Below, one piece after another: positions 1-5,481 of a DNA stretch of 5,481 nt (its first letter is position 1; each line of letters opens with the position of its first letter). Under the pieces are notes generated by a model that was not told the DNA's origin, ran no database searches, and saw only the letters and a program-made list of their open reading frames with translations. The DNA comes from Bacteroidota bacterium (GTDB lineage: Bacteria; Bacteroidota; Bacteroidia; Bacteroidales; Cfx3-03): positions 1 through 5,481 of the forward strand of contig JAUZOX010000208.1 of assembly GCA_030706265.1 (NCBI GenBank), given 5' to 3'. The position numbers were made by a program, and so were the translations under genes.

Positions 1-580
1 AAACGCTACCGTTTAAAGTATAGTAAGTGCCGACCAAAGGAACTGTCGCAGGTTCACCCACAAATATATTTTGTGCGTTTTCAACCAAAAATGGTACTCG
101 TAAAATCATTTGTTCATCATTGACGATATCACATACAGGCGTACCGATGGCAATGGTTGCCCCTTTTGAAACATACATTTTTGTAACTGTGCCTGAGGTT
201 TTGGCTTTCACCGTCTGTTTGGCAATATTATCCGATGTCTGTTTCACTGCCAATTCGCTTCTTTCAATAGCAATAGATGCCTTATCAATATTGGCTTTTA
301 AATCCGATTGATCAATGGAATAAAGTACATCTCCTTGTTTAACAATCTGTCCTTCCTCAAAATTGGCGGAAAGAACATCACCCATCACCGATGCGGAAAT
401 GGTATATGTATCAACCGGTTGCAAAACGCCTGTACCTGAAATGACATTTCCATCTGAAACAGCAACATTATTTGTTGCATCTGCCTTGTTACTGGCTGTT
501 GGCTTACTTTTTCCGCAACCTGAGAGCATCAAAAGGGTAAACATACTCAAGAGAAGTATGAATGCAATTCGTTTTTTCAT
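1..580 (-). CDS. Lipoprotein efflux adaptor (HlyD/MacA-like membrane fusion protein), 3' end outside window
   Basis: This is the first 193 codons of an open frame that continues past the left edge; no stop is reached. The product looks like a membrane fusion (adaptor) protein, which links or gates an inner-membrane pump on the outer face of the membrane. Residues 1-22 form a lipoprotein signal: basic MKKR, a hydrophobic stretch, then the lipobox LSGC with Cys22 as the predicted lipidated residue. A Ser/Thr/Asn/Lys-rich linker follows to about 50. The first half of a lipoyl (barrel-sandwich) domain spans about 57-89, with VMGDVLSANFEEGQIVKQGD. A short helical hairpin of about 30 residues (90-122) comes next. 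The second lipoyl half is about 123-155 (VKAKTSGTVTKMYVSKGATI) and a beta-barrel begins near 157. The ATG at 580 is preceded by AGGAGG eight bases away. It is the last visible gene of the exporter operon, 12 bp after the other adaptor. Its pump may be the upstream ABC pair or a MacB- or RND-type gene beyond the edge. Family assignment is firm; partner is unknown. Confidence 0.88.
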   Translation of the reverse strand, partial: MKKRIAFILLLSMFTLLMLSGCGKSKPTASNKADATNNVAVSDGNVISGTGVLQPVDTYTISASVMGDVLSANFEEGQIVKQGDVLYSIDQSDLKANIDKASIAIERSELAVKQTSDNIAKQTVKAKTSGTVTKMYVSKGATIAIGTPVCDIVNDEQMILRVPFLVENAQNIFVGEPATVPLVGTYYTLNGSV

Positions 581-588
581 ATCAATTT

Positions 589-594
589 CCTCCT
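589..594 (-). promoter_or_regulatory. Ribosome binding site fused to the preceding stop codon
   Basis: The minus strand reads TAGGAGG here, so the last two bases of the TAG stop of the upstream adaptor gene (593-595) are the first two bases of an AGGAGG Shine-Dalgarno sequence. It sits eight bases before the ATG at 580. This fixes the start of the lipoprotein adaptor and suggests that ribosomes finishing the upstream gene can reinitiate on it. Confidence 0.8.
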
Positions 595-1279
595 ACTTCA
601 CTTTGATTTTTACATTTGCATTTGTCCCGATAATGCCGTCAAGACTCACATCATCATCAATGACTACCTTAATGGGAATGAGCTGAGTGGTTTTTACATA
701 CGTCCCACTGGTGGAAAAACTGGTGGCCATACCTGACAATGCCGTCTGGGTAACAGGGTCAATCGATGAAACATGCCCTTTAAAGGTTTTGCCTGGAAAA
801 GCGTCAAGTTTAACTTTGACCGGCTGCCCCTCTTTAATGAGCTTAATATTGGTTTCCTCAATGTTTACACCGACATAAACATTGTTGGTTTCACCAATAA
901 CGCAAACCACAGTCGCCGGAGATACAATTTGGTTGAGTGTAACATTGGACTTTAACACCTTGCCGTCAACCGGAGATTTTAAATATGCGCCCTCTACTCT
1001 ACCAATCACTTCATTTTCCTTAACCTTACTTCCCTCGGCTACTGTATATTTCACTAACTTTCCAGAAGCTGTTGGGGTGATGGAATAAGTTTTTAACGTT
1101 ACTTTTGCATTATCTGTGCTGAAATATGTGTTTGAATCTATGTAATAATACAATGAATAGCCAACACCGATCATGAGGATCAGTGCAAGTACGCTAAAAA
1201 TAATATTTTTCCTGCGTTTTTTGACCACCTCTTTATTGAGATCTTTTTCCTCTAAATCATCCAGTTCTTTGTCTTTCAT
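593..1279 (-). CDS. Short EmrA/HlyD-family membrane-anchored efflux adaptor lacking the coiled-coil hairpin
   Basis: A 228-residue membrane fusion protein. A highly charged cytoplasmic tail (1-24) leads into one transmembrane segment (about 25-47) that leaves the rest outside. TDNAKV at 55-60 matches the TDDAYV-like signature that opens EmrA-type adaptors. The first lipoyl half is about 62-95 (ASGKLVKYTVAEGSKVKENE). It runs directly into the second half at about 99-130 (LKSPVDGKVLKSNVTLNQIV), so the alpha-helical hairpin found between these halves in classical EmrA/HlyD proteins (about 390 residues or more) is absent. The beta-barrel and membrane-proximal part (about 134-228) includes SFSTSGTYVKTTQLIPIKV, which resembles EmrA. 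The ATG at 1279 overlaps the TAA of the preceding ABC gene by one base; an AGGAG at 1290-1294 lies ten bases upstream. Short hairpin-less HlyD proteins next to MarR regulators exist in Firmicutes (I recall B. subtilis YhbJ beside YhbI). By context it should assist the ABC exporter, although EmrA relatives more often pair with MFS pumps. It does not look like a decayed gene. Confidence 0.9.
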   Translation of the reverse strand: MKDKELDDLEEKDLNKEVVKKRRKNIIFSVLALILMIGVGYSLYYYIDSNTYFSTDNAKVTLKTYSITPTASGKLVKYTVAEGSKVKENEVIGRVEGAYLKSPVDGKVLKSNVTLNQIVSPATVVCVIGETNNVYVGVNIEETNIKLIKEGQPVKVKLDAFPGKTFKGHVSSIDPVTQTALSGMATSFSTSGTYVKTTQLIPIKVVIDDDVSLDGIIGTNANVKIKVK

Positions 1280-3117
1280 TATTCTTCTTCTCCTTCCGAA
1301 AACTGTGAATTATATAAATCGGCATAAAATCCGTTTTGACTGAGCAAATCTTCATGGTTGCCTTGCTCGATGATATCTCCATCCTTCATGACCAAGATTA
1401 AATCCGCATTTTTAATCGTTGACAATCGATGGGCAATGACAAAACTGGTTCTGCCCTTCATCAGTGCATCCATAGCACTTTGAATAAGAATTTCAGTTCT
1501 TGTATCCACTGAGCTTGTCGCCTCATCCAAAATGAGGATTTTGGGATCATTCAAAATGACTCTGGCGATGGTGAACAATTGCTTTTGTCCCTGGGATATA
1601 TTCGTGGATTCTTCATTTAAGATCATGTTATATCCACCGGGCAGCGCACGGATAAACTCGTCACAGTGTGCCGCCTTGGCCGCGGCGATGACCTGATTAT
1701 CGGTCGCGTCAAATGTTCCATATCGGAGGTTATCCATGATAGATGCGCTGTATAGCCATGAATCCTGTAACACAATGCCAAACAGGGTTCTTAGATCCTG
1801 TCTTGAAAAATCGAATATATCCTGACCATCAATTAAAATCTGTCCTGAGTTAATATCATAAAACCGCATCAAAAGCTTAATAATCGTTGTTTTACCTGCT
1901 CCGGTGGGACCTACAATGGCGATCTTCTGCCCTGCTTTTACCTTAGTAGAGAAGTTTTTGATGATCACGTTGTCGCTGTTATAACCAAAGCTGACATTTT
2001 TAAACTCGACATTGCCGATAAAATCTCTGTTTAGATCAATATTTGTCTTACCCGGTTCTTCTTCATCTTCCTCCAAAAACTCAAACACGCGCTCAGCCGC
2101 CGCAACGGTTGCCTGCAATGTGTTGGAGATGGATGCGAGCTGTCCGATTGGTTGCATAAAGCTTCTGGTATACTGGATGAATGCTTGAATATCACCCACA
2201 CTAATCACTCTTTTGACAGCCAGATATGCACCCAAAATACACACAACAACGTAACCAAGATTTCCGACAAAGGTCATGACCGGCATCATAATGCTTGAAA
2301 CAAACTGTGATTTCCAAGCTGAGCCAAAAAGCTCTTTATTGATCTTTTTAAACTTATGAATAGATGTTTTTTCCCAGTTAAAAGCCTGAACTAAATTATG
2401 TCCGCTAATCATTTCTTCCACATGGCTATTCATCTCGCCCATGGACTTTTGTTGATCTTTGAAAAATCCTTGGGACTTGTTAACCACCAGCCCCATAATG
2501 ACACCTGACAGAGGAATAACAAGCAATGCTGCCAAGGTCATGAGCCAACTAATGGAAAGCATCATAACCAGTATGCCCAAAATCATGGTAACCGAGGTGA
2601 CAAGCTGGGATAGGGTTTGGTTTAGTGATTGCGATACCAAATCTACATCATTTGTAATTCTTGACAACACCTCACCATGGGTTCTGGTATCATAATAATT
2701 AAGCGGAAGCCGATACATTTTTTCCGAAATTTGCTTGCGGATTTTATACGTTATGTCCATTGATACCTTTGACATAATGAATCCTTGAAAAAAGGAACAT
2801 ATTGAGGAAACAACATATAACACAAGCAAAAGAAGTGATAATCTGCCCATATAGACAAAGTCAGTTAATAGCCCCGTTTGTGAAGCATAGGCCAACAATC
2901 CTTCCACAAGCTTTGTGGTTACTTTTCCTAAAAGTTTGGGACCCACAATAGAAAAAGTGGTGGAAAAAATGGCAAACAGTAACACCACAACGATTTGGAA
3001 TTTATATTCCAGCAAATACCCCGCCAATTTCATAATGGTTTTATTAAAATCTTTTGCCGCCTGCGGCTTTGCTGAAATCCCCTGCATACGCAACGGTCTT
3101 TGATTTTTCTCACTCAT
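1279..3117 (-). CDS. Heterodimeric ABC exporter, half with intact catalytic residues (YfiC/TM288-like)
   Basis: A 612-residue half-transporter with a transmembrane domain fused to an ATPase domain, acting in the cytoplasmic membrane as an ATP-driven exporter. A basic N-terminal tail of about 30 residues precedes six predicted helices (about 38-59, 90-113, 168-188, 190-212, 275-300, 307-330). The ATPase domain starts near 368. Visible motifs are the A-loop Tyr379, Walker A GPTGAGKTT (403-411), Q-loop Gln451, Walker B ILILDE with Asp531 and catalytic Glu532, and switch His563 in IAHRLST. The signature motif is degenerate: ISQGQ (507-511) in place of LSGGQ. This is typical of one partner in heterodimeric exporters such as TM287/TM288, LmrCD and BmrCD, and length and N-terminal extension match the YfiC/TM288 side. 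The ATG at 3117 shares ATGA with the stop of the partner gene, and AGGAGGAG (3126-3133) lies eight bases upstream. Substrate cannot be read from sequence; multidrug or amphipathic toxin export is the usual role of the group. Confidence 0.95.
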   Translation of the reverse strand: MSEKNQRPLRMQGISAKPQAAKDFNKTIMKLAGYLLEYKFQIVVVLLFAIFSTTFSIVGPKLLGKVTTKLVEGLLAYASQTGLLTDFVYMGRLSLLLLVLYVVSSICSFFQGFIMSKVSMDITYKIRKQISEKMYRLPLNYYDTRTHGEVLSRITNDVDLVSQSLNQTLSQLVTSVTMILGILVMMLSISWLMTLAALLVIPLSGVIMGLVVNKSQGFFKDQQKSMGEMNSHVEEMISGHNLVQAFNWEKTSIHKFKKINKELFGSAWKSQFVSSIMMPVMTFVGNLGYVVVCILGAYLAVKRVISVGDIQAFIQYTRSFMQPIGQLASISNTLQATVAAAERVFEFLEEDEEEPGKTNIDLNRDFIGNVEFKNVSFGYNSDNVIIKNFSTKVKAGQKIAIVGPTGAGKTTIIKLLMRFYDINSGQILIDGQDIFDFSRQDLRTLFGIVLQDSWLYSASIMDNLRYGTFDATDNQVIAAAKAAHCDEFIRALPGGYNMILNEESTNISQGQKQLFTIARVILNDPKILILDEATSSVDTRTEILIQSAMDALMKGRTSFVIAHRLSTIKNADLILVMKDGDIIEQGNHEDLLSQNGFYADLYNSQFSEGEEE

Positions 3118-4847
3118 CGTGCTAACTCCTCCTCACTCAATTGAGAAAGTGCTATTTCTTTGTACATATCACATGTTTCGAGAAGCTCACGATGGGTTCC
3201 TACCCCTGCTATTTTGCCATTATCCAATACAACGATTTGCTCCGCGTTCAGTATAGTGCTAATGCGCTGTGCCACAATCAGAACGGTGCTATGCGATGTA
3301 TGGTTCTTTAATGCATTTCTTAGGTTTCGGTCGGTCTTTAAATCCAATGCCGAAAAACTATCGTCAAAGATATAGATAGGGGAATTTTTGACCAAAGTAC
3401 GGGCAATTGCCATACGTTGCCTTTGCCCACCCGAAAGATTGGAACCACCTTGTGCAACCGGTTCGTCATAACCCAAAGGTTTGGATGAAATAAACTCCGT
3501 TGCCTGGGCAATTTGAGTAGACCTATCTAAATCCTCATTTTTGGCTTCGTTGTTGGCAAAATACAAATTCGATTTAATGGTGCCGGAAAACAACAACCCT
3601 TTTTGGGGAGTCAATCCAATTTTGGATCGCAACTCCCTTCTGCTTATATTCCTAATATCTTTTCCGTCTATGTATATGGCCCCGTTTGTAACATCATAAA
3701 ATCTCATAATCAAATTGACAATGGTTGATTTTCCGCTTCCCGTAGCACCGATAAAAGCCGTTGTTTCACCCATTTTTGCCGTGAAGCTGATATTTTGTAA
3801 AACCAGCTCATTACTTCCCGGATATGTGAAGTCCACATTTCTAAATTCCACTGTTGGAACAAAATGGGAGTCGAATTTTTCAGGATCTTTTTTATCCTTA
3901 ATGCTGAATGGCGTATCCAAAACCTCTGCCACTCTGTTAGCAGAAACCGCCGCTCTCGGCACCAATATGAACATGACTGCAAGCATCAAAAACGCCATGA
4001 TAATTTGAATAGCATATTGCATATATGCCATCATATCCCCTATTTCTAAATTAAATTCAGAAACAAGCTTTGAACCTACCCAGACAACCGCCAAAATAGT
4101 GAGATTCATAATCAGCATCATGATCGGCATCATGGAGGACATAACTCTGTTAACAAATAGGTTGTTGGAGGTCAATTCTACATTGGCTTTATTAAAACGC
4201 TTCAACTCAAATTTTTGTGTATTAAACGCGCGAATAACAAGCATACCATCCAGGTTTTCTCTGGTAACTAAGTTCACTTTATCCACTAATTTTTGAACCA
4301 GCTTAGTTTTGGGCATGGCAATGCTGAATAGAAGAACCATTACACAAATAAGACACAGAACCGCAATTCCTACAATCCATGACATGGATGCGGATTTGGA
4401 TACCGCCTTAATCACGCCCCCCACGCCAAGGATTGGGGCATAAAAAATCAATCGGATCATCATAACTAACAAATTCTGAACTTGGGTGATGTCATTGGTT
4501 GTTCTTGTGATCAAAGAAGCCGATCCAAACTGATCAAATTCCGCATTGGAAAAAGATGTGATTTTTGTAAAGACTTCATCTCTCATTCGCACTGCAACAC
4601 TTGCGGCCACCATGGCGGCTATAAAGCCAACCGTCACCGAAGCAACCGTTCCGAACAGGGTTGCTACTAACATTTTGCCCCCATATTCCCATATGAAAGG
4701 AATGCTTCCGTTCATAATTCCGGAGGTTACCATCTTTGACATATAATCGGGTAGAGCAAGGTCACACATAGCCTGAACAAAAAGGAGTGCAACAGCAAAC
4801 AGTAACATTCCGATATGATCGCCCATGTAAAGTATAACTTTTTTCAC
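3114..4847 (-). CDS. Heterodimeric ABC exporter, half with degenerate catalytic site (YfiB/TM287-like)
   Basis: A 577-residue half-transporter, the expected length for the YfiB/TM287 side of heterodimeric ABC exporters. Six membrane helices are predicted at about 10-32, 55-83, 125-148, 153-176, 240-262 and 272-297. The ATPase domain starts near 332, with A-loop Tyr342, Walker A GATGSGKST (367-375), Q-loop Gln415 and an intact LSGGQ signature (471-475) after VAQGGSN. Two catalytic positions are changed: Walker B reads IYIFDD, with Asp496 where the catalytic Glu normally is, and the switch His is Gln527 in IVAQRIST. These replacements are family hallmarks, not damage. Its LSGGQ completes the active ATP site on the partner, while its own Walker motifs face the partner's ISQGQ in the degenerate site. 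The start is GTG at 4847, chosen because AAGGAGGG lies nine bases upstream; the next in-frame ATG (codon 8) would be about 30 bases from that site. First gene of the transport operon, behind a probable MarR-controlled promoter. Confidence 0.95.
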   Translation of the reverse strand: MKKVILYMGDHIGMLLFAVALLFVQAMCDLALPDYMSKMVTSGIMNGSIPFIWEYGGKMLVATLFGTVASVTVGFIAAMVAASVAVRMRDEVFTKITSFSNAEFDQFGSASLITRTTNDITQVQNLLVMMIRLIFYAPILGVGGVIKAVSKSASMSWIVGIAVLCLICVMVLLFSIAMPKTKLVQKLVDKVNLVTRENLDGMLVIRAFNTQKFELKRFNKANVELTSNNLFVNRVMSSMMPIMMLIMNLTILAVVWVGSKLVSEFNLEIGDMMAYMQYAIQIIMAFLMLAVMFILVPRAAVSANRVAEVLDTPFSIKDKKDPEKFDSHFVPTVEFRNVDFTYPGSNELVLQNISFTAKMGETTAFIGATGSGKSTIVNLIMRFYDVTNGAIYIDGKDIRNISRRELRSKIGLTPQKGLLFSGTIKSNLYFANNEAKNEDLDRSTQIAQATEFISSKPLGYDEPVAQGGSNLSGGQRQRMAIARTLVKNSPIYIFDDSFSALDLKTDRNLRNALKNHTSHSTVLIVAQRISTILNAEQIVVLDNGKIAGVGTHRELLETCDMYKEIALSQLSEEELAR

Positions 4848-4856
4848 TTATGCATA

Positions 4857-4864
4857 CCCTCCTT
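4857..4864 (-). promoter_or_regulatory. Ribosome binding site that sets the GTG start of the first ABC gene
   Basis: The minus strand reads AAGGAGGG, an almost full anti-16S match, nine bases before GTG at 4847. An ATG at 4855 lies only one base after it and opens just three codons before a stop, so it is not a credible start. This supports a GTG start. Confidence 0.8.
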
Positions 4865-4921
4865 TTAAAATTAAATTCTATGCTAAAATGTTCAAGTAAT
4901 TTCGTCTATTACTAAAATAGT

Positions 4922-4961
4922 ATATAATGTCTTAAAATCGAAAATTTTAAGACTATTATAT
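4922..4961. promoter_or_regulatory. Long palindrome over the exporter promoter, candidate repressor operator
   Basis: A perfect 10-bp inverted repeat, GTCTTAAAAT (4929-4938) and ATTTTAAGAC (4944-4953), surrounds a 5-base centre CGAAA. The arms extend by another 7 bp (ATATAAT 4922-4928 and ATTATAT 4955-4961) if one unpaired T at 4954 is allowed. The right outer arm contains the -10 hexamer of the promoter read on the minus strand, and the core covers the expected transcription start. MarR-family dimers typically bind palindromes in this position and repress, so the MarR protein encoded next door is the natural candidate ligand (inference). The transcript could also form this hairpin at its 5' end. 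It is a poor terminator candidate because the stem is nearly all A-T and no U-run follows. Confidence 0.6.
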
Positions 4962-4983
4962 CATACACTTTTAAATACCGCAA
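4955..4983 (-). promoter_or_regulatory. Extended -10 promoter of the ABC exporter operon
   Basis: On the minus strand a perfect TATAAT (4955-4960) is preceded by TGA, giving the extended -10 form TGnTATAAT. A weak -35 match TTGCGG (4978-4983) sits exactly 17 bases upstream. The predicted start is near 4948, leaving a leader of about 100 nt before the GTG at 4847. The -35 lies only 13 bp after the stop of the MarR gene with no terminator between, so the exporter genes may be made both from this promoter and by read-through from the regulator gene. Confidence 0.65.
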
Positions 4984-4995
4984 CTCAAAAAACAT

Positions 4996-5421
4996 TTACT
5001 TATGCTGATTCCAGTGATCTGCCATTTTCCCAAAAATCCTTACCAATTCTTTAGCGTCATGCTCTCCTAAACTTTCAAGGGTTTGGCGGCTAATATCAAG
5101 CATCTTCTGACAATTCTTTTCCACCACTTCTTTGCCTAACGGGGTTAAGGTTACAATCACTTGTCTTCTGTCATTTACATCTATTTCTCGAGTGATATAC
5201 CCCTTTTTTTCAAGATTTCTGAGCGTAGCTGCAATTCTCGCTGTACTGATTGACATATACTTGCTGATTTCATTTGGAAAAGCGACACAGTTATTTTTTA
5301 GTAAATAATGCAGAACGAGGGTACTGCCTTGCATTGACGAAAACATATTCTTAATCGGATCACTGTTTTTTAAATCATGCATATTCTTCCATAATTCCTT
5401 TGTCAATTTCAAAGAATCCAT
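4996..5421 (-). CDS. MarR-family winged-helix transcriptional regulator
   Basis: A 141-residue regulator, the usual length for MarR proteins, which bind DNA as dimers and usually release it when a small phenolic or lipophilic ligand or an oxidant is present. N-terminal helices (about 1-44) and C-terminal helices (about 97-138) form the expected dimerisation region. The helix-turn-helix spans about 48-75 (FPNEISKYMSIST through LRNLEKKGYI). The wing at about 76-95 carries DVNDRR at 81-86, the conserved Asp/Arg turn of the family, followed by VIVTLTPLG. There are two cysteines (45 and 104), but nothing shows a redox role. The ATG at 5421 is preferred because GAGAGG lies seven bases upstream; the ATG five codons earlier (5436) has no ribosome binding site and sits in that region. 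The gene stands directly upstream of the exporter genes in the same direction, the common layout for local control of a drug pump. It is most likely a repressor of itself and the pump (inference). Confidence 0.92.
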   Translation of the reverse strand: MDSLKLTKELWKNMHDLKNSDPIKNMFSSMQGSTLVLHYLLKNNCVAFPNEISKYMSISTARIAATLRNLEKKGYITREIDVNDRRQVIVTLTPLGKEVVEKNCQKMLDISRQTLESLGEHDAKELVRIFGKMADHWNQHK

Positions 5422-5428
5422 CGTAACA

Positions 5429-5434
5429 CCTCTC
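5429..5434 (-). promoter_or_regulatory. Ribosome binding site that sets the MarR start
   Basis: The minus strand reads GAGAGG, then seven bases, then ATG at 5421. The alternative ATG at 5436 is preceded only by AT-rich sequence (TTAGTAATAAATT) with no purine-rich site. The shorter, 141-residue product is therefore favoured. Confidence 0.65.
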
Positions 5435-5445
5435 ATAATTTATTA

Positions 5446-5474
5446 CTAACACTATTATAATATAACACTGTTAG
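5446..5474. repeat. Paired 11-bp elements and inverted repeat around the MarR -10, candidate autoregulatory operator
   Basis: TAACACTATTA (5447-5457) and TAACACTGTTA (5463-5473) differ at one position and start 16 bp apart. The second is itself a perfect palindrome (TAACA-C-TGTTA). The outer bases also form an inverted repeat, CTAACA (5446-5451) and TGTTAG (5469-5474). The elements overlap and flank the -10 box. A shorter copy, TAACAC, occurs at 5424-5429 beside the ribosome binding site. Position and symmetry fit an operator for the encoded regulator; this is inference. Confidence 0.45.
5454..5459 (-). promoter_or_regulatory. Probable -10 box of the MarR gene promoter
   Basis: A perfect TATAAT on the minus strand lies 32 bp before the preferred ATG. 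A -35 with 17-bp spacing would fall across the right edge of the window (about 5477-5482), so it cannot be judged; the visible bases are not a good match. TTGCTA at 5472-5477 is too close to serve as its -35. The same AT tract also reads TATAAT on the plus strand (5456-5461), so a divergent promoter cannot be excluded. Confidence 0.5.
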
Positions 5475-5481
5475 CAATCTG

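Larger units (their letters stand above)
4848..4995. other. Intergenic regulatory region between the MarR gene and the exporter operon
   Basis: This 148-bp gap is strongly AT-rich. From right to left it holds the -35 and extended -10 sequences, the 40-bp palindrome, a block at 4907-4924 related to the MarR promoter, and the ribosome binding site of the first ABC gene. A smaller palindrome TACTA-AAA-TAGTA lies at 4911-4923, and a second -10-like TATACT at 4919-4924 has no recognisable -35. I see no small gene, terminator or known riboswitch in it. Confidence 0.7.

Noticed and set aside
27..1088. Several plus-strand open frames of 60-107 codons
   Set aside because: They are antisense to the two adaptor genes, whose minus-strand products show clear lipoyl and signal features. 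The plus-strand products show no recognisable domain.
593..1279. Short adaptor as a truncated pseudogene
   Set aside because: The frame is intact from TM anchor to C terminus, both lipoyl halves and the barrel are present, and its start and stop are coupled to the neighbours. Compact forms of this family are known in Firmicutes.
3710..3982. 90-codon minus-strand open frame inside the first ABC gene
   Set aside because: It lies in another frame within the ATPase-coding part of a clear ABC exporter gene, has no family features and no separate ribosome binding site context; it is a shadow.
2459..4746. Plus-strand open frames of 61-97 codons opposite the two ABC genes
   Set aside because: They are antisense shadows of conserved transporter-coding sequence, with no motif or operon logic to support them.
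4929..4953. Inverted repeat as a Rho-independent terminator after the MarR gene
   Set aside because: The stem is nearly all A-T and is not followed by a U-run on the minus strand. It overlaps a strong -10 box, so an operator or leader hairpin is a better reading.
4848..4995. Riboswitch or attenuator in the exporter leader
   Set aside because: The leader is only about 100 nt and AT-rich, with one simple hairpin and no conserved riboswitch core or short leader peptide that I can recognise.
1..5481. Mobile element, CRISPR array, tRNA or rRNA
   Set aside because: No transposase or integrase features, terminal repeats, regularly spaced repeats, or RNA-gene-like sequence were seen on either strand.

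Overview
The window reads as a multidrug- or toxin-export operon of a low-to-moderate GC Gram-positive bacterium, most likely a Clostridia-type Firmicute. That placement is inference. It rests on strong AGGAGG-type ribosome binding sites, very AT-rich intergenic DNA, a lipoprotein signal on an efflux adaptor, and transporter subunits that resemble the YfiB/YfiC and TM287/TM288 pairs. Nothing in the sequence identifies genus or species.

Every gene lies on the minus strand, so transcription runs from right to left. The order is: a MarR-family regulator (about 5421 to 4996); a 148-bp regulatory gap with an extended -10 promoter and a long palindrome; the first ABC exporter half (4847 to 3114); the second ABC exporter half (3117 to 1279, overlapping by 4 nt); a short membrane-anchored EmrA/HlyD-like adaptor (1279 to 593, overlapping by 1 nt); and a second, lipoprotein-type adaptor that starts at 580 and runs off the left edge. 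The four transport genes are tightly coupled, with overlaps of 4 and 1 nt and then a 12-nt gap in which the next ribosome binding site is fused to the preceding stop codon. They are very probably one transcript.

The two ABC proteins are complementary halves of a heterodimeric type IV exporter. The 577-residue half carries an intact LSGGQ signature but has Asp in place of the catalytic Glu and Gln in place of the switch His. The 612-residue half has intact Walker A, Walker B and His but a degenerate ISQGQ signature. Together they form one active and one degenerate ATP site. Two adaptor proteins follow. The first lacks the usual coiled-coil hairpin and the second has only a short one, which suits a cell without a TolC-type outer channel. 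The second adaptor may belong to another pump encoded beyond the left edge (MacB-like or RND-like).

Regulation is probably by the MarR protein. Its own promoter region carries two near-identical 11-bp elements around the -10 box. The exporter promoter carries a 17-bp-arm palindrome over its -10 and start site. A related block of about 18 bp occurs near both promoters. No RNA gene, mobile element, CRISPR array or clear terminator was seen. The parts are recognisable family members; the less ordinary aspects are the adaptor architecture and the operator layout.
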